NCBI GenBank assembly: GCA_965657505.1 | Contig: CBFHON010000007.1 | Coordinates: forward strand, 50,724-114,723 | Source: TMED109 sp002171375 | GTDB lineage: Bacteria; Pseudomonadota; Alphaproteobacteria; TMED109 | Length of the DNA: 64,000 bases | Direction of reading: 5' to 3' | Position numbers and translations under genes: made by a program | The notes under the pieces: model-generated | Databases searched by the model: none | The model's input: the letters and a program-made list of their open reading frames with translations, nothing else | Told to the model about the DNA's origin: nothing | Shown: positions 45,771 through 55,466 of the stretch, piece by piece | Position numbering within the stretch: the first letter of the stretch is position 1 | Layout: each line of letters begins with the position of its first letter

Positions 45771-47038
45771 TGGCTAATTTATTTAAATCTTTTTCTACTT
45801 GGATTATTATTGGTGTTATAGCCGCAATATTACCATTAATATTTGACTCATCTTTTGCATTAACTTTGTTATCCAAAATGGGGGTATTAATAATATTTAC
45901 GGTTGCTTATAATATGTTACTTGGACAAGGTGGTATGCTATCATTTGGTCATGCAATTTATTTTGGACTAGCAGGTTATGCCTCTATCCATATTATGAAC
46001 GGCATAGGTGCAGAGACGCTTCCTTACTTTCCAACAGTTCTATTTCCTCTAATTGGTGCAGTTGTAGGATTATTTTTTGGATGCTTAGTGGGATATGTTT
46101 CTACTCGAAGAGCTGGAACTGCTTTTGCAATGATATCTCTTGGCTTTGGCGAGATGGTTACTGCCATGACTTTAATATTCGTTTTATTCTTTAATGGTGA
46201 AGATGGAATTCAAACTGATAGAATGGTTGGTCCTGAACCTTTTGGTATTACATTTGGTCCTCAAATTGAGATATACTATTTAATTTTGTTCTGGTGTGTA
46301 ATTACTGTGGCATTAATGTATATTATTACTAAAACTCCATTTGGTAGGATGAGTAATGCTGTTAGAGATAATCCAGAACGCGCAGCTTTTATTGGATATA
46401 GTGTAAGAAGAGTAAGATGGCAAGCATTTGCATTATCTTCAATGTTTGCTGGAGCAGCTGGAAGTCTTCATGCACTTAATTATGAACATATAGGGTTTGA
46501 GTCTGTAAGTGTAATACAGTCTGGAGCAGTACTATTTATGGCATTTATTGGAGGGGCAGGACATTTTCTTGGTCCTATTGTAGGTGCAATAGGTCTTACA
46601 TATTTAGATTCAACACTTGCTGATTATACTGAAGCATGGCTACTTTACTTAGGTCTAACTTTCTCAGGTATTGTAATGTTTGCTCCAGGTGGATTAGCTG
46701 GACTGATTGTTATGCATGGACCAATAGCCAGGACAGATAAAAAACTTCTAACGTCTTTAGTAAAACCATATTTATTAGCAATAGGAAGTGTAGTTACAGG
46801 ACTGATTGGTTTAATAGGAATTATTGAGATGCTATATTTTAGATCTTTAATTTCTAAGGGCGAAGGAGAAGTTATAATATTTTGGACGGAATTTAATGCA
46901 AATGGAATAACTTCCTGGCTTATTTTTATTGGTCTAATTTTAGGTGGAATATTTTTATCTAAAAAAACTTTTCCAATGGCTAAAGAAAGTTGGGATCATG
47001 CAATATCTGTTGTAAAAACGGAGATTTCGCATGAGTAA
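45767..47038 (+). CDS. livM: ABC transporter permease, LivM type, with C-terminal extension
   Basis: Second permease of the importer. The core shows YNMLLGQGGMLSFGHAIYFGLAGYASIH, RRAGTAFAMISLGFGEM and FIGGAGHFLGPIVGAIGLTYL. After the usual end (FAPGGLAG and following residues, about 310) there are about 110 extra residues that include two further hydrophobic segments (about 337-360 and 380-400) and a soluble tail, so the 423 aa protein is longer than ordinary LivM proteins (about 320-360). The start is ATG 45767; the stop overlaps livG by eight bases. Confidence 0.88.
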   Translation: MMANLFKSFSTWIIIGVIAAILPLIFDSSFALTLLSKMGVLIIFTVAYNMLLGQGGMLSFGHAIYFGLAGYASIHIMNGIGAETLPYFPTVLFPLIGAVVGLFFGCLVGYVSTRRAGTAFAMISLGFGEMVTAMTLIFVLFFNGEDGIQTDRMVGPEPFGITFGPQIEIYYLILFWCVITVALMYIITKTPFGRMSNAVRDNPERAAFIGYSVRRVRWQAFALSSMFAGAAGSLHALNYEHIGFESVSVIQSGAVLFMAFIGGAGHFLGPIVGAIGLTYLDSTLADYTEAWLLYLGLTFSGIVMFAPGGLAGLIVMHGPIARTDKKLLTSLVKPYLLAIGSVVTGLIGLIGIIEMLYFRSLISKGEGEVIIFWTEFNANGITSWLIFIGLILGGIFLSKKTFPMAKESWDHAISVVKTEISHE

Positions 47039-47780
47039 TGCCTTACAATTAAAAAACGTTTCTAAGTCTTTTGGTGAAGCTAAGATAATTAAAAACCTTA
47101 ATTTAGATATTAAGAAAAATGAAAGACATGCTATTATTGGCCCTAATGGAGCTGGAAAATCTACTTTATTTCACCTTATATCAGGACATTATAAACTTAC
47201 TTCTGGTAAAATAAAACTTAATAACAAGGAAATTAATAACTTAGAACCCCACGAAATTAATAGAAAAGGTCTTGCAAGAAGTTTTCAAGTTACAAATATT
47301 TTTCCTAAAATGTCTGTATATGAAAATATAAGATGTGGGATATTGTGGTCGATGGGATTCAAATATTCCATAATAAGATTGGTAAATGGTGATAAAGAAT
47401 TAAATAACAAAACTAATTCTCTATTAGAAGAAATTAATTTAAAACATTGCGCACATATCCCTGCTGGACTTTTAAGTTATGCAGATCAACGGGCATTAGA
47501 GATAGGAATAACTATAGCTGGTGGAGCAGACACTTTAATGCTTGATGAACCAACTGCTGGAATGTCAAATTCAGAAACAGAAAGAGCTGTTAACTTAATA
47601 AAACAAATATCAGAAAAAAGAACTTTAGTAGTTGTAGAACATGACATGGGAGTAGTATTTGATCTTGCTGATAGAATATCAGTTTTAGTTTATGGAGAAA
47701 TTATTGCTACAGATACACCAAAGAAGATTAGAGAAAACAAGGCTGTACAAGAAGCTTACCTTGGAACTGAGGATCATTAA
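47031..47780 (+). CDS. livG: ABC transporter ATP-binding protein, LivG type
   Basis: 249 aa ATPase. Walker A GPNGAGKST is at 37-45, the Q-loop lies near GLARSFQVTNIFP, the signature is LSYADQRALEI in place of LSGGQ, and Walker B TLMLDEPTAGMS follows. The C-terminal VQEAYLG motif (residues about 240-246) is typical of LivG. LSYxDQ signatures are common in the urea/amide branch of this family. Four bases separate it from livF. Confidence 0.9.
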   Translation: MSNALQLKNVSKSFGEAKIIKNLNLDIKKNERHAIIGPNGAGKSTLFHLISGHYKLTSGKIKLNNKEINNLEPHEINRKGLARSFQVTNIFPKMSVYENIRCGILWSMGFKYSIIRLVNGDKELNNKTNSLLEEINLKHCAHIPAGLLSYADQRALEIGITIAGGADTLMLDEPTAGMSNSETERAVNLIKQISEKRTLVVVEHDMGVVFDLADRISVLVYGEIIATDTPKKIRENKAVQEAYLGTEDH

Positions 47781-47783
47781 ATA

Positions 47784-48479
47784 ATGTTAAAAATTTTAGA
47801 CTTGCATGCCTATTACGGAAAATCTCATATTCTAAGAGGAGTTAACTTAGATATTGCTAAAGGTGAAATAATTGCATTATTAGGAAGAAACGGAGTTGGC
47901 AGGTCTACTCTTGTAAAATCAGTCATGGGTCTAGTTCCGATTAAAGGTTCTATTAATTATAAAGACAAGGAAATAGTCGGTGATGCTACGCATGATATAG
48001 CCTTACAAGGTATAGGCTATGTTCCAGAAAATAGAGATGTATTTTCAACATTAACAGTAAGAGAAAATTTATTATTAGGCGTAAAAGATAAAAATGCTAA
48101 AGCCGAGTGGACTGTAGACGAAATGTTTACCCTATTTCCTAACTTAAAAGAGAGAGCAGATGTACTAGCATCAGCACTATCAGGCGGAGAACAACAAATG
48201 CTTACTATTTGTAGATGTTTAATGGGTAACCCTGAATTTATGATGATAGACGAACCTACCGAAGGACTTTCTCCGCAAATGGTTGAAACCGTTGCAGAAC
48301 TTCTTAAAAAAATTTCTAGTAAAGGAATTTCAATTCTTTTAGTTGAGCAAAAACTAACTATTGCCCTTAGACTTGCTAGTAGAGTTTATTTAATGGGGCA
48401 TGGAAAAATAGTTTTTGAAGGGACCCCTAAAGAACTAGAAAAAGATAATAAAATTAGAAAAGAATGGTTAGAAGTTTAA
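47784..48479 (+). CDS. livF: ABC transporter ATP-binding protein, LivF type, with Arg in Walker A
   Basis: 231 aa ATPase closing the importer operon. The Walker A region reads GRNGVGRST (34-42): the invariant Lys is Arg 40. The signature LSGGEQQMLTICRCL and Walker B FMMIDEPTEGLSP are otherwise intact. The GRNGxGRST variant is known to me from other alphaproteobacterial LivF-like proteins, so it need not mean loss of function; LivG in the same transporter has a normal Lys. The gene converges on the ligase gene and overlaps it by four bases, with no terminator between them. Confidence 0.9.
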   Translation: MLKILDLHAYYGKSHILRGVNLDIAKGEIIALLGRNGVGRSTLVKSVMGLVPIKGSINYKDKEIVGDATHDIALQGIGYVPENRDVFSTLTVRENLLLGVKDKNAKAEWTVDEMFTLFPNLKERADVLASALSGGEQQMLTICRCLMGNPEFMMIDEPTEGLSPQMVETVAELLKKISSKGISILLVEQKLTIALRLASRVYLMGHGKIVFEGTPKELEKDNKIRKEWLEV

Positions 48480-50296
48480 GAGACTACTATTACTTCATCA
48501 TTGTTTTCTGATTCCTCATATAATAAAGAAACTAAATTATCTCTTACCGCTAAAGCAGATGACTGATTTACATAACCCTTATCCGTAATTTCATTATCAT
48601 CAAATGAAGGTGGAGTTTCCATTAATATAACTTTTTTAATTTTAGTACTAGAACCAGGAAAATTTTTATTATGAAGAATTATTTTTCTAATAATTTCCTT
48701 TCTTAACAATGGGTGTTTTACTATTTCAATGTAATCTAATGTTTCATTACCTATAAATTTCTTACAGGCTTCTATGTTTGGCCAGGCCAAAAACCCTAAG
48801 TAATTTTTATCATGCCCCGTAACGAGCCCATCTTGAAATAATGGCGCACATGAATTAACAACAGCTAAGCGAAGACTTCCAACATCCACCCAAGTACCAG
48901 TAAGCAGTTTAAAATTTTCGACAACACGACCATCAAAATCTATACCCCTGCTAGGATCATTTTTATCTACTAGTCTTCCTGCATCTCCTATTAAATAATA
49001 ACCTTCATCATCAAAAGCTTTTTTTGTTAAATCTTCTCTTTTTAAATATCCAGGTGTTACATTTGGACCTTTTAGCCTTAATTCCATTTTATTTCCTACA
49101 GGAACCATTTTAATTTTCATTCCTGGTATTGGCAAGCCAATATTTCCAGGCTTATCTAATGTAAAATAAGTAGATGTTGCTAGAGGAGATGTTTCAGTGG
49201 CTCCCCAGCCACAAACAAGTTCTAAATCTTTACCATTAGTTTCTTTTGCGAGGTCTCTTATTCCATTCCAAACCTCTGGTGGAAGAGAAGCTCCTCCATA
49301 GCCAACATACACTAAATTTTTAAAAAAACTTTTTCTTAATAATTCATCACCCTTTAAATATTCTAAAAGCATAGCTAGTCCGGCTGGAACAGATGTATAA
49401 TATGTTGGAGATATTTTTTTTAAGTTTTCTACCGTTTTAGGAAATAAAGCTGGAACTGGTTTACCGCCATCGATATACATAGTACCACCATTCCAAAATA
49501 TTCCATTAAAAGAATGATTGCCTCCCATTGTATGATTCCAAGGTAACCAATCCACAATAACAGTTTCTCCTAAATCTTGAGGTCTTACTTGTTGAGCCTG
49601 TTGCATATTTACACAAAGCATTTTTTGAGTATTAATTACACCCTTTGGCATACCAGTTGAACCAGATGTAAATAAATATTTTGCTACATATTCTGGCTTA
49701 ACAGAGCTGTATAATTTACTTAAATTTATTTCTATAGAAGTAGATAATACATCTTTAAATAACTCCATTTTATATTTAGAACTAGGGTTTCGCGAACAAA
49801 CTACAGAAATATTATCTAAAGGAAGATTTGCTAGAGCCTTTTCAAATATTACTCCATCCTCTACATAAATTAATCCTGGTGATACTAATTCGAAACAGTG
49901 TTTTAACTTTGCATAATCACTGCTCATCAAGGAATATGCTACTGATATAGGAGACACAGGAATTCCAGAACATAAACCAGCAACATTTAGTAAACCATGA
50001 TCCACACTATTTCCTGAAAGAATCATTATTCCTCTGTTTTGATTTAAATTAACATTTACTAAATATTGAGAAATTGAATTTATATAATTATATGCAGTTT
50101 CGTATGTTAACTCTTTCCAAATGTTATCTTCTCTCTCAGCTAACCATACGTTATGAGGAAATTCATCACATGTCTTTTTAAACCTGCTATGTATATTTAT
50201 CTCAGACTCTTCAAGTTTTAATGGTGATGATAATATTAATGTTCCATCTTTTCTCTCTTCAACATTAATTTCCTGAGGAGGATATTTTAACTTCAT
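48476..50296 (-). CDS. Feruloyl-CoA synthase-like acyl-CoA ligase
   Basis: 606 aa AMP-forming ligase. The ATP-binding loop YLFTSGSTGMPKGVINTQ, the motif CGWGATETSP and YLIGDAGRLVD are present, and the C-terminal NEITDKGYVNQ carries the probable catalytic Lys. The N-terminus (PPQEINVEERKDGTLILSSP) and the overall pattern resemble feruloyl-CoA synthases, which activate hydroxycinnamic acids such as ferulate; activation of another carboxylic acid is equally possible. The gene is opposite to the ABC importer and shares its direction with the downstream flavoprotein gene 32 bases upstream. Confidence is high for ligase, moderate for substrate class. Confidence 0.8.
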   Translation of the reverse strand: MKLKYPPQEINVEERKDGTLILSSPLKLEESEINIHSRFKKTCDEFPHNVWLAEREDNIWKELTYETAYNYINSISQYLVNVNLNQNRGIMILSGNSVDHGLLNVAGLCSGIPVSPISVAYSLMSSDYAKLKHCFELVSPGLIYVEDGVIFEKALANLPLDNISVVCSRNPSSKYKMELFKDVLSTSIEINLSKLYSSVKPEYVAKYLFTSGSTGMPKGVINTQKMLCVNMQQAQQVRPQDLGETVIVDWLPWNHTMGGNHSFNGIFWNGGTMYIDGGKPVPALFPKTVENLKKISPTYYTSVPAGLAMLLEYLKGDELLRKSFFKNLVYVGYGGASLPPEVWNGIRDLAKETNGKDLELVCGWGATETSPLATSTYFTLDKPGNIGLPIPGMKIKMVPVGNKMELRLKGPNVTPGYLKREDLTKKAFDDEGYYLIGDAGRLVDKNDPSRGIDFDGRVVENFKLLTGTWVDVGSLRLAVVNSCAPLFQDGLVTGHDKNYLGFLAWPNIEACKKFIGNETLDYIEIVKHPLLRKEIIRKIILHNKNFPGSSTKIKKVILMETPPSFDDNEITDKGYVNQSSALAVRDNLVSLLYEESENNDEVIVVS

Positions 50297-50328
50297 AATA
50301 TGTCTCTTATTTAATTAAATATAAATTA

Positions 50329-51306
50329 TTAAGCGGCATTATTTAATATTTTATTTCTAGCATTATCATATTCACTTTTTAATCTATTAACTAAGTCATA
50401 AGTTGATAAAACATCTTTAACTGCATTTATTCCTTGTCCACAGCCCCAAATATCTTTCCAAGCTTTTTTCTTTTCCATTCCCTCTGGACCAAAATCCATT
50501 TTACTTGGGTCACTTGTAGGTAAATTATCAGGGTCAAAGCCTGCATTTGCTAAAGATGGCTTTAAGTAATTGCCATGAACTCCTGTAACTAAATTAGTAT
50601 AAACAATATCATCAGCAGCATATTTAGTAATTGCTTCTTTATATCCATCGTTAGCATTAGCTTCTTTTGTAGCAATAAATGCAGAGCCAATATAACCAAA
50701 ATCTGCACCTGCTGCTTGTGAAGCAAGTACAGCACTTCCCGTTGCTATAGAGCCAGATAAAGCTAAAGGTCCATCATACCATTCTCTAATTTCTTGAATT
50801 AATGCAAATGGAGATGTAACTCCTGCATGGCCCCCTGCTCCTGCTGCTACTGCTATTAAACCATCAGCTCCTTTTTCTACAGCTTTATGCGCAAAACGAT
50901 TATTTATTACATCGTGTAAAACTATTCCTCCATAACTATGAATTGCCTCATTTACTTCTGGTCTAGCACCTAATGAAGTTATAACTACTGGTACTTTATA
51001 TTTTATACACATTTCCATATCTTTATCTAAACGAACATCATTAGATTTATGAACAATTTGATTTACAGCAAATGGTGCAACAGGAATATTAGGGTTCTGT
51101 GATTTAAAAGATTCTAATTCTTCTGTAATTTCAGCTAACCAATCATCTAGAACTTCTTGCGGTCTTGCATTTAAGGCTGGAAAAGAACCTAAAACTCCTG
51201 CTTTACATTGCGCTATTACTAACTTTGGATTGGATATAATAAATAAAGGTGCAGCTATTACAGGAAGAGAAAAATTATTTTTATTAAGTATACTTGGTAA
51301 TGTCAT
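50329..51306 (-). CDS. Nitronate monooxygenase/2-nitropropane dioxygenase family FMN protein
   Basis: 325 aa TIM-barrel flavoprotein. The N-terminus LPVIAAPLFIISNPKLVIAQCKAGVLGSFPALNAR and the phosphate-binding region VAAGAGGHAG followed by ALSGSIATG and AAGADFGYIGSAFIATKEA are diagnostic of the NPD family. Members oxidise nitronates, but the broader family includes enoyl-ACP reductase FabK and uncharacterised enzymes, so the reaction is only presumed. It is divergent from glycerol kinase across 80 bases, and probably cotranscribed with the CoA ligase. Confidence 0.85.
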   Translation of the reverse strand: MTLPSILNKNNFSLPVIAAPLFIISNPKLVIAQCKAGVLGSFPALNARPQEVLDDWLAEITEELESFKSQNPNIPVAPFAVNQIVHKSNDVRLDKDMEMCIKYKVPVVITSLGARPEVNEAIHSYGGIVLHDVINNRFAHKAVEKGADGLIAVAAGAGGHAGVTSPFALIQEIREWYDGPLALSGSIATGSAVLASQAAGADFGYIGSAFIATKEANANDGYKEAITKYAADDIVYTNLVTGVHGNYLKPSLANAGFDPDNLPTSDPSKMDFGPEGMEKKKAWKDIWGCGQGINAVKDVLSTYDLVNRLKSEYDNARNKILNNAA

Positions 51307-51386
51307 TACTAGAAATCCTATTTAAATTTATTTTTAATTATTTTATTTATAATATATGTTATTTAACATAAAAGTAAGGTTTTTTT

Positions 51387-52865
51387 ATGCAGAAAGCTAT
51401 TATAGCAATTGATCAAGGAACTTCATCTTCTAGAGCAGTTTTATTTGATTTAGATTTCTCAATTATCCATATTGAACAAATAAATATTAATACTAAATAT
51501 CCAGTAAATGGCTGGGTAGAACAAGATGCAAATGAAATTTGGAATAAAACTTTAACTGTTACTAAAAATATAATTTCTTTTGCTAAAGAAAAAAATATTA
51601 AGGTCATATCAATAGGTATAACGAACCAAAGAGAAACTATAATTGCTTGGAATAAAATAACCGGAAAACCATTATATAATGCTATTATTTGGCAAGACAG
51701 AAGAACAAAATATATATGTGATGATTTAATTAAAAATGGATTAACCAAAACAATTAATACTAAAACTGGTCTACTTATTGATCCTTATTTTTCAGCAACT
51801 AAAATTTCTTGGATACTTGATAATATTGATAATGCAAAACAATTATCTTTAAGTGGTAAACTTGCCGTTGGAACTATAGAAACATTTCTATTATTTAAAT
51901 TAACTGAAGGAAAAAGCTTCTACACAGATGCAACAAATGCATCTAGAACTAGTTTATATAATATTCATGAAAATAAGTGGGATGATGAATTACTTGATAT
52001 CTTTAAGATTCCTATAAGGATTTTAGCTGAAGTTAAAGATAATATATTTGATTACGGCAGCACTAGTAAAAATATTTTAGGTATAAATATTCCAATAAAT
52101 GCAATGATTGGAGATCAACAAGCCGCTGCAATAGGCCAAAACTGTATAAATCCAGGAGATATTAAAGCAACATTTGGAACAGGATGCTTTATTTTATTAA
52201 ATACTGGAGATAAGCCTCTAGTAAGTAAAAATAAATTATTAAGTACAATAGCTTATAGAATAAATAAAAGTACATCCTATGCACTTGAAGGATCAATATT
52301 TGTATCTGGAGCTTCTATGAAATGGTTGAAAGATGAACTTGGAATAATAAAAAATGTAAATGATAGTCAATCATTAGCTTCCAGCATTAAAGATAATAAT
52401 GGGGTATATTTTGTTCCCGCATTTACAGGACTTGGTGCACCTCATTGGAAACCTGATGCCAGAGGTACTATAGTAGGATTAACTGCTTCATCTGGTAAAG
52501 CTGAAATAGTTAGAGCAGCATTAGAAGCGGTCGCTTACCAAAGTGTTGATCTATTTGATGCGATGGCTGCAGATGGACAAAAACCAATAGAGGTAAAAGT
52601 AGATGGTGCTATGAGCAATAATGACTGGTTAATTCAGTTTTTATCTAATATTAGTAAAACTAAAATTAAAAAGTCTTATAATTCTGAAACTACCTCGCAG
52701 GGAGCAGCAATATTATCTTCTATTGGGTCTGGATTACTGTCATCCCTTAAAGAGTCTAGTAAGTTTTGGAAATTAAATAAAAGTTATAATCCTATAATGC
52801 AAAGTGCAGAAATAAAAAATTATAGAAATGGCTGGAACAAAGCAATAAAACGAACTATTATGTGA
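51387..52865 (+). CDS. glpK: Glycerol kinase
   Basis: FGGY-family kinase converting glycerol to glycerol 3-phosphate. The N-terminal phosphate loop AIDQGTSSSRAVLFD, the GITNQRET segment, NASRTSLYNI, MIGDQQAAAIGQ and FGTGCFILLNTGD match GlpK throughout; 492 aa compares with 502 in E. coli. No glpF or glpD is adjacent, so the gene stands apart from the usual glycerol operon and heads a plus-strand series of catabolic genes. AAGG precedes the ATG. The assignment to GlpK among FGGY kinases is strong. Confidence 0.93.
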   Translation: MQKAIIAIDQGTSSSRAVLFDLDFSIIHIEQININTKYPVNGWVEQDANEIWNKTLTVTKNIISFAKEKNIKVISIGITNQRETIIAWNKITGKPLYNAIIWQDRRTKYICDDLIKNGLTKTINTKTGLLIDPYFSATKISWILDNIDNAKQLSLSGKLAVGTIETFLLFKLTEGKSFYTDATNASRTSLYNIHENKWDDELLDIFKIPIRILAEVKDNIFDYGSTSKNILGINIPINAMIGDQQAAAIGQNCINPGDIKATFGTGCFILLNTGDKPLVSKNKLLSTIAYRINKSTSYALEGSIFVSGASMKWLKDELGIIKNVNDSQSLASSIKDNNGVYFVPAFTGLGAPHWKPDARGTIVGLTASSGKAEIVRAALEAVAYQSVDLFDAMAADGQKPIEVKVDGAMSNNDWLIQFLSNISKTKIKKSYNSETTSQGAAILSSIGSGLLSSLKESSKFWKLNKSYNPIMQSAEIKNYRNGWNKAIKRTIM

Positions 52866-52893
52866 AACTGATTTTGTTTAAGGAAATTAAACT

Positions 52894-54600
52894 ATGTATG
52901 ATCTAATAATTAAAAATGGTACAATAATAGATGGCACTGGCTCTCCTAGAAAAATGTCTGATATAGCAATTAAGGACGGTAAAATTTCTGAAATTGGAAA
53001 AATATCAGGACAAAGTACTAGGGTAATAAACGCAGAGAATAAATTTGTAACTCCTGGCTGGGTAGATATTCATACGCACTATGATGGACAAGCTACTTGG
53101 GATCCCTATCTTACTCCGTCTTCATGGCATGGTGTAACTACATGCGTATTTGGAAATTGTGGTGTTGGGTTTGCTCCAGTAAAAAAAGGAAAAGAGAAAT
53201 ATTTAATAAACTTGATGGAAGGCGTAGAGGATATTCCGGAGAGCGTTCTGTCAGAAGGCATTGATTTCTGCTGGGAAACATTTCCTGAATATTTGAATGC
53301 ATTAGAAAATTCTAATAGAATAATGGATATAGGAACTCAAGTACCTCATTCTGCTCTTCGTTTTTTTGTAATGGGAGAAGATGGCGCAAACCATTTATGT
53401 AAGCCAAATGATGAACAAATTTTAAAAATGAAAAGTTTATTAGAAGAGGCACTTTATGCTGGTGCATTGGGAGTATCAACTTCTAGAACCACAAAACATA
53501 AGTCTGCTGATGGTAACCTAATTCCAAGTTTAAATGCTGATGATAAAGAATTAGCCGGTATAGCTGAAGCTTTAAAAAATACTAAAAAAGGTCTTTTACA
53601 GTGTAACTCAGATATGGGTCCAGGAGAAATGGAACTATTAATTCAAGCTGCTAAACACTCAGGTCAACCTTTATCAGTTCTTCTAATACAATATAATGAA
53701 TTTCCAGATAGATGGAAAGATACATTAAATCATATATCTTACGCAAATAGGAACGGAATTAAAACTACGGGTCAGGTTGGAAGTAGACCTATTGGAGTAT
53801 TAATGGGTTTTAATACTAGCGTAAATCCATTTTCTAGTCATGAAGCGTGGCAAAAAATTAAACATTTAAGCAATAAAGAAAGAAATAATATAATTAAAGA
53901 AGATATAAATATACGGAACAGTTTAATTAATGATGTTCCTGATAATAGCCATATAAAATGGGTCCAAAATACTTTTTCTTTAACCTATTTATTAAAAGAA
54001 CCACTAAATTATGAACCTACAAAAGAAATGAGTATTAACTCTATCGCGTCAAAATTAAATAAAAAACCATGGGAAATTATACTAGATCACTTTACTTCTT
54101 CAGATAATGATGAGTTTTTAATGCATACTTTTGAAAATTATACTCATAACAGTCTTGATGTTATAGCAGAAATGCTTGAATCTAAATATACAATTTGCGG
54201 TGTAGGCGATGCTGGAGCTCATGTAGCAACAATTTGTGATGCAAGTTATCCTACCTTTATGGTTCCATTTTGGTCACGAGATAGAAAAAGAGGTAAATTA
54301 TTAAATTTAGAATATCTGGTATCTAAACAAACTTTAAAAACGGCGCAAACTTATGGTCTCTTAGATAGAGGAGCCTTAATTAAAGGAATGCGAGCTGATA
54401 TAAATATTATAGATTACGATAATATTGGTTTAACAAAACCATGTTTAACATATGATTTACCTGCAGGTGGTAAAAGACTTATTCAAAAATCTAGAGGGTA
54501 TGATCATACATTTGTAAAAGGAATAGAAGTATCACAAAATGGTGAATTTACTGGTCAACTACCAGGAAAATTAATCAGAGGCAATCAATCAATTAACTAA
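52894..54600 (+). CDS. D-aminoacylase/N-acyl-D-amino-acid deacylase family amidohydrolase
   Basis: 568 aa metal-dependent amidohydrolase. The small beta-domain (1-50) leads into the metal motif HTHYDGQ (H60, H62, D64) and GNCG with Cys 89, the unusual Cys ligand region of D-aminoacylases. GDAGAHVATICDASYPTFM near 405-425 carries the catalytic Asp. Such enzymes deacylate N-acyl-D-amino acids, but this long subgroup also contains dihydroorotase-like and uncharacterised amide hydrolases. AAGGAAAT precedes the ATG; 28 bases from glpK. Confidence 0.87.
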   Translation: MYDLIIKNGTIIDGTGSPRKMSDIAIKDGKISEIGKISGQSTRVINAENKFVTPGWVDIHTHYDGQATWDPYLTPSSWHGVTTCVFGNCGVGFAPVKKGKEKYLINLMEGVEDIPESVLSEGIDFCWETFPEYLNALENSNRIMDIGTQVPHSALRFFVMGEDGANHLCKPNDEQILKMKSLLEEALYAGALGVSTSRTTKHKSADGNLIPSLNADDKELAGIAEALKNTKKGLLQCNSDMGPGEMELLIQAAKHSGQPLSVLLIQYNEFPDRWKDTLNHISYANRNGIKTTGQVGSRPIGVLMGFNTSVNPFSSHEAWQKIKHLSNKERNNIIKEDINIRNSLINDVPDNSHIKWVQNTFSLTYLLKEPLNYEPTKEMSINSIASKLNKKPWEIILDHFTSSDNDEFLMHTFENYTHNSLDVIAEMLESKYTICGVGDAGAHVATICDASYPTFMVPFWSRDRKRGKLLNLEYLVSKQTLKTAQTYGLLDRGALIKGMRADINIIDYDNIGLTKPCLTYDLPAGGKRLIQKSRGYDHTFVKGIEVSQNGEFTGQLPGKLIRGNQSIN

Positions 54601-54617
54601 TAAAAGGAATAAAAATA

Positions 54618-55409
54618 ATGAGTAATGACTTAATTGTGAATAAAGAAAACTCTACTGTAACTATCACCTTTAATAGACCAGAAAGAAGAAATGCTCTTAG
54701 CCATGATATGCTAAATGATTTTTATCATGAATTGATAAAAATTGAGAATGATAGCTCTATAAGAGCAGTTGTTATTACAGGCGCAGGCAATGCTTTTTGT
54801 GCAGGTGGTGACCTGAAAGATATGGCTGAAAGAGATAATGAAAAAGAAACTACACAAGAGAAAACTAATAACCTTAGACGTATGATGGAAACATCTAGAA
54901 TTCTTCATGAAATGCCTACTCCAACAATAGCTGTCTTACCAGGTGCTGCCGCTGGAGCTGGTTTATCAATAGCATTAGCTTGTGATATAAGAATTGCGAG
55001 TGAAAACGCTAAAATAACAACTGCTTTTGCTAAAGCAGGATTTCCTGGAGATTTTGGAGGAACATTTTTTCTGACACAAATGGTAGGTACAGCAAAAGCA
55101 AGAGAATTATATTATCTTTCAAGTGTATTAACAGCAACAGAAGCTAAAGAGTTAGGTATTATTAATGCAGTAGCAACTGATGAAGAGCTTCAAGCTACAG
55201 CTAATAAATTCATAGATCAAATAGCTAATGGCCCTTCTACAGCTTTACGATATATGAAACAAAATATGAATCTTGCAGAGGAAGGAAATTTAATAGCTTC
55301 TTTAGATAGTGAAGCATTATATCAAACATTATGCAGAGATACTGAAGACCATCAAAATGCAGCTAAATCATTTGTTGCTAAAGAAAAACCTGTATTTACA
55401 GGTAGATAA
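54618..55409 (+). CDS. Enoyl-CoA hydratase/isomerase (crotonase) family protein
   Basis: 263 aa crotonase-fold enzyme. The oxyanion-hole segments AFCAGGDLKDM (about 58-68) and GAAAGAGLSIALACDIRIAS (about 110-129) and the C-terminal EDHQNAAKSFVAKEKPVFTGR are typical. The two catalytic Glu of classical hydratases are not conserved: Ser stands at the first position (AGLSIAL) and Asp at the second (PGDFGG). It may be an isomerase, hydrolase or lyase. It could act after the CoA ligase, but its orientation and distance leave that open. AAGGA before ATG. Confidence 0.88.
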   Translation: MSNDLIVNKENSTVTITFNRPERRNALSHDMLNDFYHELIKIENDSSIRAVVITGAGNAFCAGGDLKDMAERDNEKETTQEKTNNLRRMMETSRILHEMPTPTIAVLPGAAAGAGLSIALACDIRIASENAKITTAFAKAGFPGDFGGTFFLTQMVGTAKARELYYLSSVLTATEAKELGIINAVATDEELQATANKFIDQIANGPSTALRYMKQNMNLAEEGNLIASLDSEALYQTLCRDTEDHQNAAKSFVAKEKPVFTGR

Positions 55410-55414
55410 TAATT

Positions 55415-55439
55415 TATATTAATAACATTTATTAATATA
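55415..55439. repeat. Perfect AT-rich inverted repeat (11-bp arms)
   Basis: TATATTAATAA and its exact reverse complement are separated by CAT, in the gap between the crotonase and HAD genes. There is no T-run on the plus strand, so it is not a classical terminator for the upstream gene. It could be a weak pause or mRNA end-protecting hairpin, or chance in AT-rich DNA. Confidence 0.35.
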
Positions 55440-55466
55440 TAAAAAAATAAATAAAAGGATTACAAA

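Noticed and set aside
55389..55402. Palindrome CCTGTATTTACAGG at the end of the crotonase gene
   Set aside because: It encodes the conserved crotonase C-terminus (PVFTGR), so the symmetry is explained by coding.
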